Assembly: GCA_025738555.1 (NCBI GenBank)
Contig: JAOVFP010000009.1
Location: forward strand, 3,658,001-3,722,000
DNA from: Cyathus striatus
Lineage: Eukaryota > Basidiomycota > Agaricomycetes > Agaricales > Nidulariaceae
Length of the DNA: 64,000 nucleotides
Reading direction: 5' to 3'
Both the position numbers and the translations under genes were made by a program. The notes beneath the pieces are model-generated. The model was not told where the DNA came from. It did no database searches and was given only the letters and a program-made list of their open reading frames with translations. Below are positions 1 to 12,297 of the stretch, in pieces (within the stretch, counting starts at the first letter, position 1; every line of letters starts with the position of its first letter).

Positions 1-325
1 GACCTTTGGAAGACAGAGAGTTGCGGATGTAATTGCGGAACCAACGGCTAAGCCTCTATGCACAATGTAAGCCATTTATTCACATTAAAAATAGATGAAT
101 ACTTACACCACGCATTTCTTTCCACTTCTTAATATCTGCCTTTTCACCGTACACATTCCACTTGTCCATTTCTTCTTTGGTGGCTGTTGGTCGACCCCAT
201 GTATCCTCCCAATCTGAATACAAGTTCCTTAGCCATGGTGTCGACTTCCCTTCATCCCTAGCACGGTTGTAACCTGGTATTTTCGCCACCAGCCAGTTCC
301 ACTGCTTTGAATCTGCCCAGGTCAT
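1..325 (-). CDS. Transposon-associated fungal protein, 5' part (cut by window edge)
   Basis: Starts at an ATG at 325 and reads 73 codons to 107. A 51 bp intron (56-106, GTAAGT...ATAG) follows, and exon 2 continues in frame to base 1, so the 3' part lies outside the window. Exon 1 is rich in Trp and charged residues (WADSKQWNWLVAKIPGY, NLYSDWEDTWGRP, KWNVYGEKADIKKW); exon 2 opens with RLSRWFRNYIRNSL. This Trp-rich pattern followed by a basic 'WFRN' segment is what I know from proteins encoded in or next to DNA transposons of Agaricomycetes. Their biochemical role is not established. The match rests on pattern memory, not on a named domain. No coding sequence is visible just upstream (326-645 holds only a low-quality minus frame that I do not believe). 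Confidence 0.5.
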
Positions 326-1190
326 GTGTTAGTGTAGTAGTTGAGGAGTGTGAGGAGTGTGGTTAGGAGAACAGGAGTGACAATGACACGGTTGAGTAGT
401 GAATACGTCTGAGGTTTGGGTACGAAATGATACTCAGCTTTGGACCAACAAGTATATGTGGCATACGTGGCAAGCGATGCAATCTTGTGGACTGTTGGGG
501 ACACTAATGCTTGGACAGGGTACTGTGGTGCTCGGTTCTGAAATCTAACCGAACTAGAGTATCTACAACTTTGTAATAGTGTACAAATCTGTGTTATTGA
601 AAGATAACGGTGACACACCATTGTTGTAAGTTTAACTATGTACATCTTGGTAGTGGTCTATACAATGAATGAGTAGTCAATACTACTGCATACTTCACTT
701 CCTTTAACCTTATCCTATCCATCCAGCACCCACATGATGCCAATGACACTCTTGTCATACTTATAAAACGTCACCCTAAGAAGCAGCTTCCCTCGCATAT
801 TTTATAGCTGCTTGTCTTGATTTAATTACTGTTGACTTCAGCGGGGTAAGAGAACGAGTTGTGTCTTTAACATCCATTACTGCAGATACCTTGTATGCGT
901 GTGATTCGATTACAAGATGAAATACAGATATGAACAAAGGGAGAGGAGTGGTGTATTGACAATTGGTTGGGTATCGTGCATGAACGTAATGCTATCTTGA
1001 GTTTCCGTCCATTTGACTTCAGCTGCAGAATTGGAGGAAGGGATATGTCTTCAACATCTATTTCTGCATTGGCGTCGTTATTTGAATACAGATTATGAAC
1101 GTATGAGAATGGAGAGAGGGTAAGATGAGTTGATAAGATTGGATATCACACGTAAATAATAACCACTCCGTCAGGCACTCACCTGATTAT
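326..1190. other. Gene-free stretch
   Basis: No reading frame with believable composition or splice structure. The plus strand is purine-rich in places. I see no RNA gene or tandem repeat here. Confidence 0.5.
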
Positions 1191-1370
1191 TGTTGTGGTC
1201 TGCAGGTGACGACAAAGTTGGTGTATTCCTATGAATACATGCAAGGTAAGTACACTCGAATAGAAAAGAAGTAAGAGAAGGGTGAACGAAAGGAATGAAG
1301 AAATAGACAGAAAGAATATAGAGGGCAAGAAATCATGCTATAATAGATAAGTAGTGCTATATACATAACA
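1191..1370 (+). mobile_element. Short solo LTR (180 bp) with 5 bp target duplication
   Basis: The segment begins TGTTGTGGTCTGC and ends CATAACA, and is flanked on both sides by ATTAT (1186-1190 and 1371-1375), a 5 bp target-site duplication. TG...CA ends plus a 5 bp duplication are the mark of a long terminal repeat left after LTR-LTR recombination. It shares its first bases, the internal motif GTTGGTGTATTCCTATGAAT and its last bases with the larger solo LTR at 32563-33364. No internal retrotransposon sequence is present. Confidence 0.7.
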
Positions 1371-4300
1371 ATTATATCTAAGTGAACGGGAGTTCAGACA
1401 CTTGGGCTGAGTGTTTGGTTGGCCTATGTAATTATGCAAGGCTACACAAATGGAGGAGTATTGCATAAATAGTGAAAATTTAAATATTACTTGAATCCTA
1501 GTAGAAATCTGACATACATTTATAAAGTTCGGATTAAAATTTGCTTGACACTGATTTGTTTTGAAGAAATATTTAAGAAATATACCGTATAACCATAAAG
1601 GACGGTTATATGGCCATAATTTTACAGTCTCTATACGGACAGAGCCGTAACTGTTACTGTACCATACCAACCCTCCCAAAATCCTTCGACAGGATGGTTA
1701 TGGGTCCGTATATATGGTTACCGTATACCTGTACAGTACGGTAACGGTGTACAGTCCTACGCTTGGCTCACCAATTTGGAAAGATATCGCTCTTCCTTGC
1801 TAATATTCATATGTGAGAAGGTAATGTAAATCCTTTGGAGTCTACGGCACTTTCAAAATTCAGATCATCAGCCATGCCTAACAAGAATCACGCCGTCATA
1901 ATAAAATCAACGTTGATACATCATTATGCACCCCGCCATTCTTAATGATCCACTTACACCAGCATGCACTTATGTTGAAGTCTGTTATTGGTCTTTTTGG
2001 CTTGCTCCCTCAGCTTGCTCCCTCACGTAGTCCACTATCTGTTCCAAAGGGGAAATATATGTGAAGTGCATGTATATTTGCATGTTAGGAAAACGAGCAG
2101 GGAGTTTGTTGTGCAGAGTAGCTTACATTACATATAAGACTCAGATAAGTAAGTAAAGCAGTACCATTGTTTTACATTACAGATTCTCAAAGTACCTATG
2201 TATCATTTGTATCGTTGTTATCAAGCTGTTTTCAGTACTAATTCCATTTTCTAGAAAGAACCAATCAATACTATGTAAGTAATAAAGCCATTCATCGACA
2301 TTATGTTCTTAAATGCAGTTAAAAGTTCATTCAAAAAGTCAATTCTATTAAGTATATAATATAACATGATTTCTTATCTAAAGGGTATAGTACTACCTTG
2401 TTTTAAGATCGCTGCAATAGACATTGGTAATAAAAAAAATATTCTTAAACAAGGAGAAGATCAGCGAATCAATGATTGATTGCAAGATGATTGGGGGGTA
2501 TTTGTGCAGGGATATCATCAGAACTAATTCACAAGCCTACGTATTCTGATATCGGAAATGGAATCGACTCCGAACCCTGGTAAGACCCAGGTATATGCAA
2601 ACAATGGGTCTAAGCACATGGTACCCTGTTCCTTGGTTCATTTTACCAGGATTGGCGAAGTGAATCCTGGTAAGACTCAGGTATATGCACATGACGGGTC
2701 TAAGCCCCTGGTACCCTGCTTCTTGGTTCATTTACAGGGATCAGTGAAGGGGACTATGTACGTTATGGCAAAAAGTCGAACCACTGACCATAGAATCTAG
2801 ATCCAAAGTGTTGAATAGGGAAGAGGGGGTTGAAGGTTCCTGATCAAAGGAATGCGAGCCGTTGGCATGTCCGTCCAGTGTTAAGGTCCTAAGGTTGAAA
2901 AAGAATATGTGAGCAACATAAACGAGAGGTACGATGATGCAACAAAGATCAGAACTTGAGACAAAGTTCTGGGGTGTGTTTGAGTGAGTAGAACTTGCAG
3001 AGAGAGAAGAGAATGAAGGAGATGATGACGAAGCACGAAACGAGAGCTGAGACCGAGGCAGAACAATAGGAGAGAAGTTCAGTGAATTATTAGAGACCTA
3101 GATACACAGTTTATACAGCAAAATGGGTAGAGAAAATATACTTAAAAGAGCGAATAAAATTTCCTAAATTTTAGAGACTAAACAAGTGTTTCAAGGAGAG
3201 CTATCAAGAGGTTTGTATGTAAAATGTGAAGAGAAAAGAATTTGATATGAGGAGAAGTAGAAAATGTAGCGATTGGTGGGTACAGAAAGACCAGATGTTG
3301 AGATGTTCTGTTTTGTGAGCGAGTTCCTGAGTCCCTAGCTTTGTGTATCCATATCTGAGTGCTTGGATATGTTGTTAACATGGTATGTTGTCGGACGTTG
3401 GGGAGAGTTTGGTTGCAGATGGAGGTGAAGGATGAGGTGACGATGTGTACGCATTTGAGGTTCCTCTACATAGTAAGTCACGTGACTTAGAACGCGTCTG
3501 CAGAACTCATTAGATGTCGATTCCACTGTGCAGTGGGGACGCCTGCTCTACAGTGTTAGATTGAATCATGAAGCGAAGGGGGAAGGGTTATGCATGTACT
3601 TGCCAGGTGACAGAAAGTTGATATCTGTGATCCTTTACACTGTTGTGTTTGATATGAAGCATTGAATATGGAGAGCCGTGTCGTCTCTGAATGATACAAA
3701 TACATTGGTACTGATATTAAAAAACAGAATGTGTTAGTATAGAATGGTAGTTATTACAGAGAACATACCTACGGTGAATATTATCATGATGTGGCTAGGA
3801 CATAAAACTGCAATAGCTTTCGTTCGATAATGTGTGGGCAATCCAATCGATGATAAGGCTCCATATTGATCTTATGTATGTGCTAGAGCTCGATGTTGGT
3901 CTTTGTTCATGGCTGCTCGTAGTCGTAGTCACAGTCGATTTAGTGGTGGAAATGATACCCTCCACTGTGTTCGTTTGCGCATAGGATTCGGAGTTGTCTG
4001 GTGCAACAATGTGAGTACATGTAGTGAGGAATGATGGAAGAGTTATACTTATCTGCTTGAGACGTTGGGAGAGAGCAAAAGGAATGTGTGGGTGTCCTAG
4101 TTGCTGAGTCGATTAATGGATAGAGTGATGGTTAGTACAACGTACCTTTGTAGGGGTCCAGAAGAATGGCCACGATAACACGTAGAAAAGGGGAAAGGAT
4201 ACAAGGAGAAGAAGAAGATAGTAGCAGTGGCAAGAAAGGAAGGGTAACGAGAAAGGGAATGGAGGGAGTAGGATTGGCATAGTGAATGGAAGCACGTAGC

Positions 4301-4856
4301 TTTCATTTGGTACACGTTGACAGCATGAGGATTATTGGCTGCTATTTATGGTAGAGCTAATTCTGGGGGCAGGGGCATTCATGCGATGTAAGTATGGTAC
4401 ATGTTGACACTGTGTGGGAGCTTAATCGCTATGAATAGTAAAAACTAACTAAAGTGGGGAGGTGCTTGGCAATCATGCAGTGCGAGTTAACCTGTACGTG
4501 TTAAACATGTGTGATATGAATCGCTGCGATGCTAATATTCCTGTAGCGGTAGTGCAGCATGCTCTCACAGTGTGTTGAATGATGTGTAACATTAGTCGTC
4601 ATATTGTATTCAAGAATACGTTACTTACTTTGTGGAGTTTGTGATGAGAGTAAAGTAACGGTAGAGGGAGTGTAGAGGTGAGACCGAAGTGTGTTCAACA
4701 TGCATGACACATGAATTCACATGCATCGAGTCATGGACATAAGTTATTTGTACGAGTGCCACACTTGGACAACCATGAGGCCAATGTACTTATTAATACT
4801 GCTTCAAGCTAGCTAATCCTAGCTTTCTATTGCTTCCTTGCTTCCTACTGCATGAA
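1371..4856. other. Gene-poor interval upstream of the KDZ transposase
   Basis: Apart from the two-copy tandem duplication at 2572-2751 I see no supportable gene in these 3.5 kb. The open frames present are short, lack codon bias and have no matching splice sites. Between about 1580 and 1760 there are several short inverted motifs around CCGTATA/TATACGG. The 5' end of the KDZ transposon probably lies somewhere in the right half, but I found no inverted match to its presumed 3' end. Confidence 0.4.
2572..2751. repeat. Two-copy tandem duplication, period 90 bp
   Basis: The segment starting GAACCCTGGTAAGACCCAGG at 2572 recurs from 2662 as GAATCCTGGTAAGACTCAGG. Both copies run through GGTATATGCA, GGGTCTAAGC and TGGTACCCTG to TTGGTTCATTT. 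There are about a dozen substitutions and one short indel between copies. No function is evident. Confidence 0.75.
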
Positions 4857-7800
4857 ATGCCTCCAAAGCGCAATGTTTCTCCTACAGCTGAAGCTCCAGT
4901 TGCTGTCCAGAAACGCTCACGACGCTCATCAATTGTTAAAAGTACTGTTCAATTTCGTCGTGTGTCACGATCTCAAGCACCTGTGGCTAGTGGAAGTGGT
5001 GGAATGAGATCAGGCCCATCAATGACTCGGGATCGTTCATCACGAATTACCTCACACAAAATTATGGGTAATGAAGGCAAAACCATAATACAAAGGGAAT
5101 CTCAGAGGCAGCGCAGTGAAAATTCACATGTAAAAACAAATATGACTACAAATGATACAGAGAAGGTTACAAATGATACAGAGAATCTTATAAATTGTAC
5201 ACAGAAGGAGCCTCAAGTATTTGAATCATACAATAATGAAGAATTGATCTCAGATGTAAATATTAGTAATCAAAAAATTAAAACTCGTGAACGAGATCAA
5301 AAATCTTCAGTAAGTGCATTGAATATTAAATTATACACAATCTGAAAATTACACAGGCAAAACTAAGGGATTGGGTTCAATATCAAAATGAATTTCTAGA
5401 TGAGCTCCTCCGCCACAATGGCAAAGGAGATTATACTGATCAAGAGGAATGCTATTCATGTAAGAAAGAAAAGGCTGTTTATAAATGTAAAAATTGTTTG
5501 AATGGTGGTTTACTACGTTGCAAGAGCTGCATAGTTCAGGAACATGCTCATTTACCCCTTCATCAAATAGAAGTAGGTTAACACTTATATTATTTAGTCT
5601 TTTACAATTTGCTTATTATACTCATTATCTAGAAATGGAATGATTCATATTTTGAAAAGGACTGTCTGAAAAACTTGGGACTTGTTATTCAGCTTGGACA
5701 TGGAGGTGCTGCTTGTTTAAGTGCAGCTAAAGTCATTGTTAACTTAGTGGTGGTTGATATTACTGGAATTCACACAGTTTCAGTTGCTTCCTGTGACTGC
5801 AGAAAACAAACAATTCCTCTCTATGTTCAACTATTGCGTACACAGTGGTTCCCTGCTAGTTTTATTCGTCCTCAAACAGTTTTTACATTTGAATGTCTTG
5901 AAACTTTTCATGAACTCACATTGCAAGGAAAGACAACTTTATATGACTGGTATCATACCCTATGCCGGAAAACAGACAAATGCAAACTAGAGAATGAAAT
6001 AGTGAGTATTTAAATAAGATAACAAGATAAGACACATATATTAACATATCACAAATACAGAATCGATACAATGAATTTCGACATGTTGTAAGAATGTGGC
6101 GAGTTCTCTTTATGTGTAAACGTGGTGGTAGAGGTCAGTTCACTGAAGGAATTATGGGTACAAAAAATGGAGACTTGACAGTTGAATGCCCTGCATGTCC
6201 ACATCCTAATAAAAACCTTCCTGATAATTGGGAAAATACAGATTTTTCATTGAAGTATATCTAATTTTATTACAAATGCATCTTAATTGCTAATATAACA
6301 TTAATTATAGATTCCTATATATAATGTATCTTGCTATTGATGCAAATTTTAAGTTGAGCTGCAAAGATCGTGGTATTCATGATATAGAGCTTATGCCTGG
6401 ATGGGGGCCTTATGTTGAAGAAAAGAGTTATCAATCACATCTTGAAACTCACAAGGAAAATCCAGAGGTTTGTTGTACTTATGCTCACTTTCCTGATTGC
6501 AATACTTATTCACACATACAAGATTAATACATGTGATTCTGAACATGATGCAATTCTTCAGGCTGGAATACGTTCAGCTCCAGGTCACTCAGTCACTGGA
6601 GTAGCACTTGTAATTTGTTCAAGGCATAGCTTAATTCGCCGAAATGGAGCAGGTGATTTGCAAAAAGGTGAACGGTAAGTAAGCTTTGCCACTCATATGA
6701 CTATCACTACATTATTGAACAGATACTGTAATATTGACTATATTTTACTTTCAACACTTGCAAGTGTTGTTCTTCCATGGATTATGATTACTTATGACAT
6801 TGGATGTCAGTGGTCCAAAAATCTGAGAAAAAGAATAGAAGAGTATCCTGAGTCTATGAAAATTTCTCCAGATATAAAGATTGATATTGGAGTTCCATCT
6901 TGGCATATAAATGGACATGGAAACACATGCCGTAGTAGTTTTGCTTTAAAATATTTTCCAGGAGCTGGCTGTACATGTGGTGAAGAGGTTGAAACAACAT
7001 GGTCTAGTAGTAATCATCTTCGCCCTAGCACACGTGAGATGGGTTCAGCTTCCCGCCATGAGGTACTAAATGATCATTGGATTGACTGGAATTCTCAAAA
7101 GATTTTTGGCTTTTGTTAGTATTCTTTATTTGTTTTTATTATCTTACTGATTAACACTTTATAGACCGCTTTTTTCTTAGGCAGTTTAATGAGGCTATAT
7201 CAATGAGTCAAAAGCACAATGAAATTTTTGAGAAATTTAATGCAACATTCTCAACAGCCATGACAGACAAATGGGAATGTCAAATTAAAGCATGGAATGA
7301 AAATCATACTGGACCAAATCCATATCATGAGATAGAGTGTAGTAAGTTTAATAAATATAATTTAATAATAAGTAATATTTAATAATATTTAATCTGATAG
7401 CTAACAGACTGCAAGATGTAAGACTTGCACTAACTAATGAAGAAGCAGCAGAAACTGAAAAGGGAATTCCTCCAAAACACAAAATAACTATGACAAAGTT
7501 TGTTCTCCTTGCATTTGAGCTTGAAGTACAACAGTAAGTTGAAAGTATGACTTAACACATATTACTGACTTATATATTTAGACAAAAACTTAAACTTGAA
7601 GTTTCTAAAATGAAAAAGAATCCAACATCTAAGAAACAAGCTGATCTTCAGGATAAACGTATTTCTCTAGCTACACGAATTCAAAAATGGCAAGAAGTTC
7701 AACTGATCTATATGCCAGAAGTGGCAACTGAATATGGAAATACTGTTACAGCTGAATTACTCCCAATAAATCTTCCCTCCAGAATTCCTGTGAATTTGCA

Positions 7801-8704
7801 GAAATTACCTGAAATAAAAAAGGTAGCAAATTCAGAACTAAAGTTACGTAAGGCACAAGCTGAAGATGCACTGTCAGAGATACGGCATCTACGTCGTGTA
7901 ATCTCAACATTATGGATATTCAAGCGGCTAAATACATCTGGTACAGGAAATGAACGAAATACACGAATGAGATTAAAGTATAAAGGATTTCAAAATCAGA
8001 TTGAAATATGTGCAAGTCAGTATAGAATGGCACATATTGCTTTACAGAAACTTGATCCAAATGGAGATTGGCAGACAAATCTGTGTGAACTTAAGAAAGA
8101 GGATATCAGAGGACCTGGAAAAGATCCAGATGATCCAACAAGTAATGGACGATTTGAAATGTCATGGATATGGCTAGTACCACGTGGATCTACAAATACT
8201 GAGAACAATGAAAATGAATTTGATGAAAGTCTCAGAGTTGAATGGGCAAAATGTCATGCCAGAAGAGATAGATGGGCAGAGGAAGTGCTCATTCTTAAAG
8301 AAGAGATGAGAAGAGTTACTCAATACTTAGAATGGAAGTCTGAGTGGTGGACTGGATTAATTAACATAAGAGAGTATGACAGTAGTATCAAGGATGATAT
8401 TAAACAAGGAGTAAAGGCATATGCTCTGAAACAGGCATCAATATGTAAGAGACTAGCACAGCACTGTGCAGATTGGTGGATACCTGCTTTCCAAAAACAG
8501 AAATACACTCCTGACTGGATTGCAAAATATATTCAACCAATCACTATTAACCCTTCAGACAAGTCTGATTGGGAGGATTTTGATGAAGAAGATTTTATAA
8601 ATGAGCAAGACAGTGATGAATATGCTATGGATGATGAGGATGATGAGGAATATATAGATAATTTCATGGAAATATTGGAAGTAGAGGATGATAACAACAA
8701 CTAG
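4857..8704 (+). CDS. KDZ-superfamily transposase with CxC2-type zinc finger (apparently intact)
   Basis: Ten exons: 4857-5309, 5357-5572, 5633-6001, 6061-6254, 6311-6467, 6523-6674, 6723-7114, 7165-7341, 7401-7533, 7582-8704. All introns are 45-65 bp GT-AG and the exon sum is 3366 nt, so the frame stays open for 1121 aa. The N-terminus is basic and low complexity (MPPKRNVSP). Residues about 183-220 form a cysteine cluster (CYSC, CKNC, CKSC, then His), the CxC2 finger typical of these proteins. The catalytic core shows CPACP (exon 4), AIDANFK (first Asp, about D421), YDIGCQW (second Asp, about D539) and CGEEVETTWSS followed by STREMGSAS (Glu about E601/E604), matching the DDE layout of Kyakuja-Dileera-Zisupton transposases. 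The C-terminus is a long helical region with a very acidic tail. The start was chosen at the first ATG in frame. The enzyme would cut and paste its own element in the nucleus. The next 1.5 kb is a satellite probably belonging to the same element. Confidence 0.9.
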
Positions 8705-8769
8705 CATACTGTATTAATATACATGTATATAACACTAGGTACACAGTAATATACAATGTCTTAGTGTTA

Positions 8770-10300
8770 CTATCATCACAATGAGTGCCAATGATCACTG
8801 CCTATTAATCTCCAAATGACCACAGTTGAGTGCACTCATAATATACCAATATTATACCCTATTAATCTCCAAATAATCACATTTGAGTGCACCTATACTA
8901 TACTAATATTATACTGTAGTAATTACTGCCTATTATTCTCTAAATGATCACATTTGAGTGCCTCCATATTACACTAATATTATACCCTATTAATCACTAA
9001 CTATGAACAGATGAGTGCCCCTATATTGTACTAATATTATACTGTAGTAATCACTAACTATCAATAAATGAGTGCCAATAATTACTGTCTATTAATCTCC
9101 AAATGATCACATTTGAGTGCCTCAATAATACACTAATATTATACCTTAGTAATCAATAACTATAAACAAATGAATGCCAATGATCACTGCATATTGATCT
9201 CCAAATGATCACATTTGAGTGCCCTAATAATATACCAATATTATACCCTTGTTATCACTAACTATAAACAAATGAGTGCCAATGATCACTGCCTATTAAT
9301 CTCCAAATGATCACATTTGAGTGCCCCCACAATATACCAATATTATACCCTAGTAATCACTAGCTATAAACAAATGAGTGCCAATGATCACTGCCTAGTA
9401 ATCTCCAAATGATCACATTTGAGTGCCCCAGTAATATACTAATATTATACCCTAGTAATCTCCAAATGATCACATTTGAGTGCCCCCACAATATACCAAT
9501 ATTATACCCTATTAATCACTAACTATGAACAAATGAGTGCCAATAATCACTGCCTATTAATCTCCAAATGATCACATTTGAGTGCCCCAGTAATATACCA
9601 ATATTATACCCTAGTTATCACTAACTATAAACAAATGAGTGCCAATGATCACTGCCTATTAATCTCCAAATGATCACATTTGAGTGCCCCACAATATACC
9701 AATATTATACCCTAGTAATCACTAGCTATAAACAAATGAGTGCCAATGATCACTGCCTAGTAATCTCCAAATGATCACATTTGAGTGCCCCAGTAATATA
9801 CTAATATTATACCCTAGTAATCACTAACAATAAACAAATGAGTGCCAATGATCACTGCCTATGAACAAATGAGTGCCAATAATCACTGCCTATTAATCTC
9901 CAAATGATCACATTTGAGTGCCCCAGTAATATACCAATATTATACCCTAGTTATCACTAACTATAAACAAATGAGTGCCAATGATCACTGCCTAGTAATC
10001 TCCAAATGATCACATTTGAGTGCCCCAGTAATATACTAATATTATACCCTAGTTATCACTAACTATAAACAAATGAGTGCTAATGTTCACTGCCTATTAA
10101 TCTCCAAATGATCACATTTGAGTGCCCCCACAATATACTAATATTATACCCTATTAATCACTGACTATGAACAAATGAGTGTCAATAATCACTGCCTATT
10201 AATCTCCAAATGATCACATATGAGTGCCCCAATAATATACTAATATTATACCCTAGTAATCACTAACAATAAACAAATGAGTGCCAATGATCACTGCCTA
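8770..10300. repeat. ~102 bp satellite directly 3' of the KDZ transposase
   Basis: About a dozen degenerate copies of an AT-rich unit in which ATCTCCAAATGATCACATTT is followed by GAGTGCC, then a run like ATACTAATATTATACCCTAG, then AATCACTAACTATAAACAAA, TGAGTGCC and AATGATCACTGCCT. Successive starts of the first motif fall near 9092, 9197, 9299, 9400, 9558, 9660, 9760, 9895, 9996, 10098 and 10201, so spacing is mostly 101-105 bp with a few shorter or longer units. Early units (8780-9050) are the most degenerate. The TGATCA palindrome and GAGTGCC recur in each unit. The position just after the stop codon suggests subterminal repeats of the transposon. Confidence 0.85.
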
Positions 10301-10302
10301 AT

Positions 10303-10414
10303 ATTCACCAACCACACTACTTAGTATTCACCCAATTCACCTTATAAAAATGGCACTCAATTTTGCCTGGATTTTATGATTGCGGCACTCATATTTTCAG
10401 GCTAATTGGTGAAT
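10303..10414. other. Probable 3' boundary of the KDZ element
   Basis: After the last satellite unit the sequence contains ATTCACCAA at 10303-10311 and its exact inverse TTGGTGAAT at 10406-10414. Between them GGCACTCA appears twice (near 10353 and 10384), the inverse of the satellite's TGAGTGCC. Coding sequence of a different, 5'-truncated gene begins immediately after. This is what the end of the inserted element would look like. I could not find the partner terminus upstream of 4857. Confidence 0.4.
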
Positions 10415-11267
10415 AAATTGGCTGACACCACTCGTACTGCGGCATGAAAAACAAGTACTTGGCAAGTATTCGGATGATCTCTTTGGCGTATGTTTCTGGA
10501 TCCGTGATCGAGCAGAATTTTTGTTGGACAAGCTCATACGCCAAAGTTCTGCCCCACAGACACTTAGTATCCCGGAGGTCGAGTCTGAGGACTGGAAATT
10601 AGTAAGTACTTCATATATATCTAAGCAATGATTTAACCCCTGTTTAAAATGCTAGACAGGATCATGCTATAGCATGCCGAAAGTTCGGAATAGACCACAA
10701 TACCCGAACTTGAAACATGATCAGGTAGAAGATAAGTCCATATCGGGAAGAGGTGAAAAATGTGCCAAGTACTATGCTCAATATTCACAGCAATGTCTAA
10801 CGGGAGGAATCATGGTCGCATGGTGCACACATTCCATCTGTTATGGCTTTCATTGCATCCCGAGAAGCGAAGGTTGCAACGATGTCTTCTCAGCCTTGTA
10901 TACCCACTGGAAAGTCCCACCCAAGCGTGTTATCTACGATTTTGCATGCACTTTGGGGCCTTACTGCATGACGAGAGAAGGAGGTTTCTTTGCTAACACC
11001 CAGTTTCTGATCGATCGGTTTCACGCTTCAGGTCACACGAAGTGCTCCACCGCATGCTTTTTAGGAACATATCAAGTTGCTGATCCAAGACTGAAGACCC
11101 TCAATTCAAGTGCAGCCGAGTGTGGTAATTCAGTTATAGCACGCATTAGAAAGTCCGTTAGTTATATGGGACAATATCGCGCAACGTTGTACATGAGGAC
11201 ATTTCTTTCGATTTGGAACCGATCAAAGACAAGGAAAATGAAGGAGGGGAAAAGCGGTGGAACCTAG
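10415..11267 (+). pseudogene. KDZ-associated cysteine-cluster protein (HMGXB3-like), 5'-truncated
   Basis: Two exons can be read: about 10415-10599 and, after a GTAAGT...CTAG intron, about 10656-11267. The junction is in frame (..EDWKL|TGSCYSMPKV..). The frame is blocked upstream by TGA at the presumed KDZ element end, so the 5' part is missing. Key segments are FDFACTLGPYC-like (IYDFACTLGPYCMTREG), RFHASGHTKCS, NSSAAECGNSVIARIRKSVS and LYMRTFLSIWNRSKTRKM. This order (acidic residue in 'DFAC', His/Cys pairs, 'NSSAAECGN', 'RIRKS') is what I know from fungal proteins with CxC5/CxC6-type clusters associated with KDZ transposons and related to vertebrate HMGXB3. The C-terminus is complete, ending KSGGT and stop. 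Most likely it was cut by insertion of the neighbouring KDZ element. 11268-11529 holds no gene. Confidence 0.6.
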
Positions 11268-11529
11268 CTTGATTAATATGCCATATCAATATATTAGTCA
11301 AAACATATTAGTGATAGATAACCTTTGAAATCGATGCTCGGGGGGATTGGAATTTTTTCTAGAATGTTTCATGCGACTAGAGCTGAAAGTTCGGAAAATC
11401 GGTTATTATAACCGTCTATATCTGCAAAGCCATTTCTCTTAGCGTATTTTTTTTGCCACATCCCACTTCTTTACTTCCAAACCTACTCGAAATCCTCTTC
11501 AAAGGTCTTTTCGCTCTGTGTGTCTTGAA

Positions 11530-12297
11530 ATGTAAGACACCACATTTGAATTCTTAATCTACGAGCTAACTCTTAATGTATTAGGACATCCTACAATGAC
11601 TTCTGGAAGAGAACGGCTGATGTGTTCGAAATACCAACCAGACGAGGTTTACTAAAATTTCGAACCTGCCCCAGCGGGGCAATATTCAACACGTTCAATC
11701 TCGTTGTTCAAAATGATTACATGGATGTGGTTCAGCTGCCAAAGCAGTTTGTGCTTCTTCCTGAAGGTGGATACACGTTCAAGTTTTTGGTCTTTTGCGG
11801 GCCAGTAAGTCACATTAGTCACTCTGATGCGAAATAGTATACTAACATCTTAGAACTTCGATGAATGGGATACCGGAAAGCCTTGCATTAACCCATACAT
11901 TCCTTTCGACTTCACGGCATGGTCTCTGACGACTACATTCAGCTTGGATCAGTACGAGATCCTTCAGTACTTCTTAGATCGATGTACAACTAATACATCA
12001 ACCGCGGTCTTTGACTCAGTCTCAGAAAAATGGACACCGTGTTCTCAAAATGCGAGGCTGCTACTATCGGATCGGAAGGATAATGTGGTAGTTGTTTGGA
12101 TTGGAGAAGGTTTTCTGGAAGATGGGCGACCTGGGTTTCCAAATCTTTACGTTGGTCCAATTAAACGTTTCTGTACATACAACAGCGGGCGAGATTTTCT
12201 TTCTTTTCTACCTGTAGATCCATATCCAGACTCATTCTATGACCGTCTTCCCGACCCATTTGAAGAAATGGGGGATGTCAATTTTCGCAATGTTTAG
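11530..12297 (+). CDS. Unknown protein, possible split start codon
   Basis: Exons: 11530-11531, 11585-11804, 11854-12297. The ATG would be split by the first intron (AT at 11530-11531, G at 11585; GTAAGA...TTAG). No in-frame ATG exists further upstream within the open stretch, so either the start is split or an earlier exon was missed. The introns at 11532-11584 and 11805-11853 have good GT-AG sites and keep one open frame of about 222 aa. Sequence highlights are SYNDFWKRTADVFEIPTRRG, FLVFCGP, DEWDTGKPCINPYIPFDF, ILQYFLDRC, VWIGEGFLEDGRPGFPNLY and a C-terminal DPYPDSFYDRLPDPFEEMGD. I do not recognise a domain and there is no signal peptide or membrane segment. It lies between transposon-associated genes on the same strand and could be an accessory gene of an old element. 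Confidence 0.5.

Noticed and set aside
322..645. 107-codon minus-strand frame next to the first gene
   Set aside because: Composition is unlike a globular protein, there is no matching splice or promoter signal, and it overlaps the start of the better supported gene at 325.
3178..4315. Several overlapping minus-strand frames of 60-72 codons
   Set aside because: They lie in pyrimidine-rich stretches that open frames by composition alone; no shared frame, splice sites or conservation.
8780..10300. CRISPR-like array
   Set aside because: Units are directly adjacent, degenerate and AT-rich without unique spacers, in a eukaryotic context; it is a satellite.
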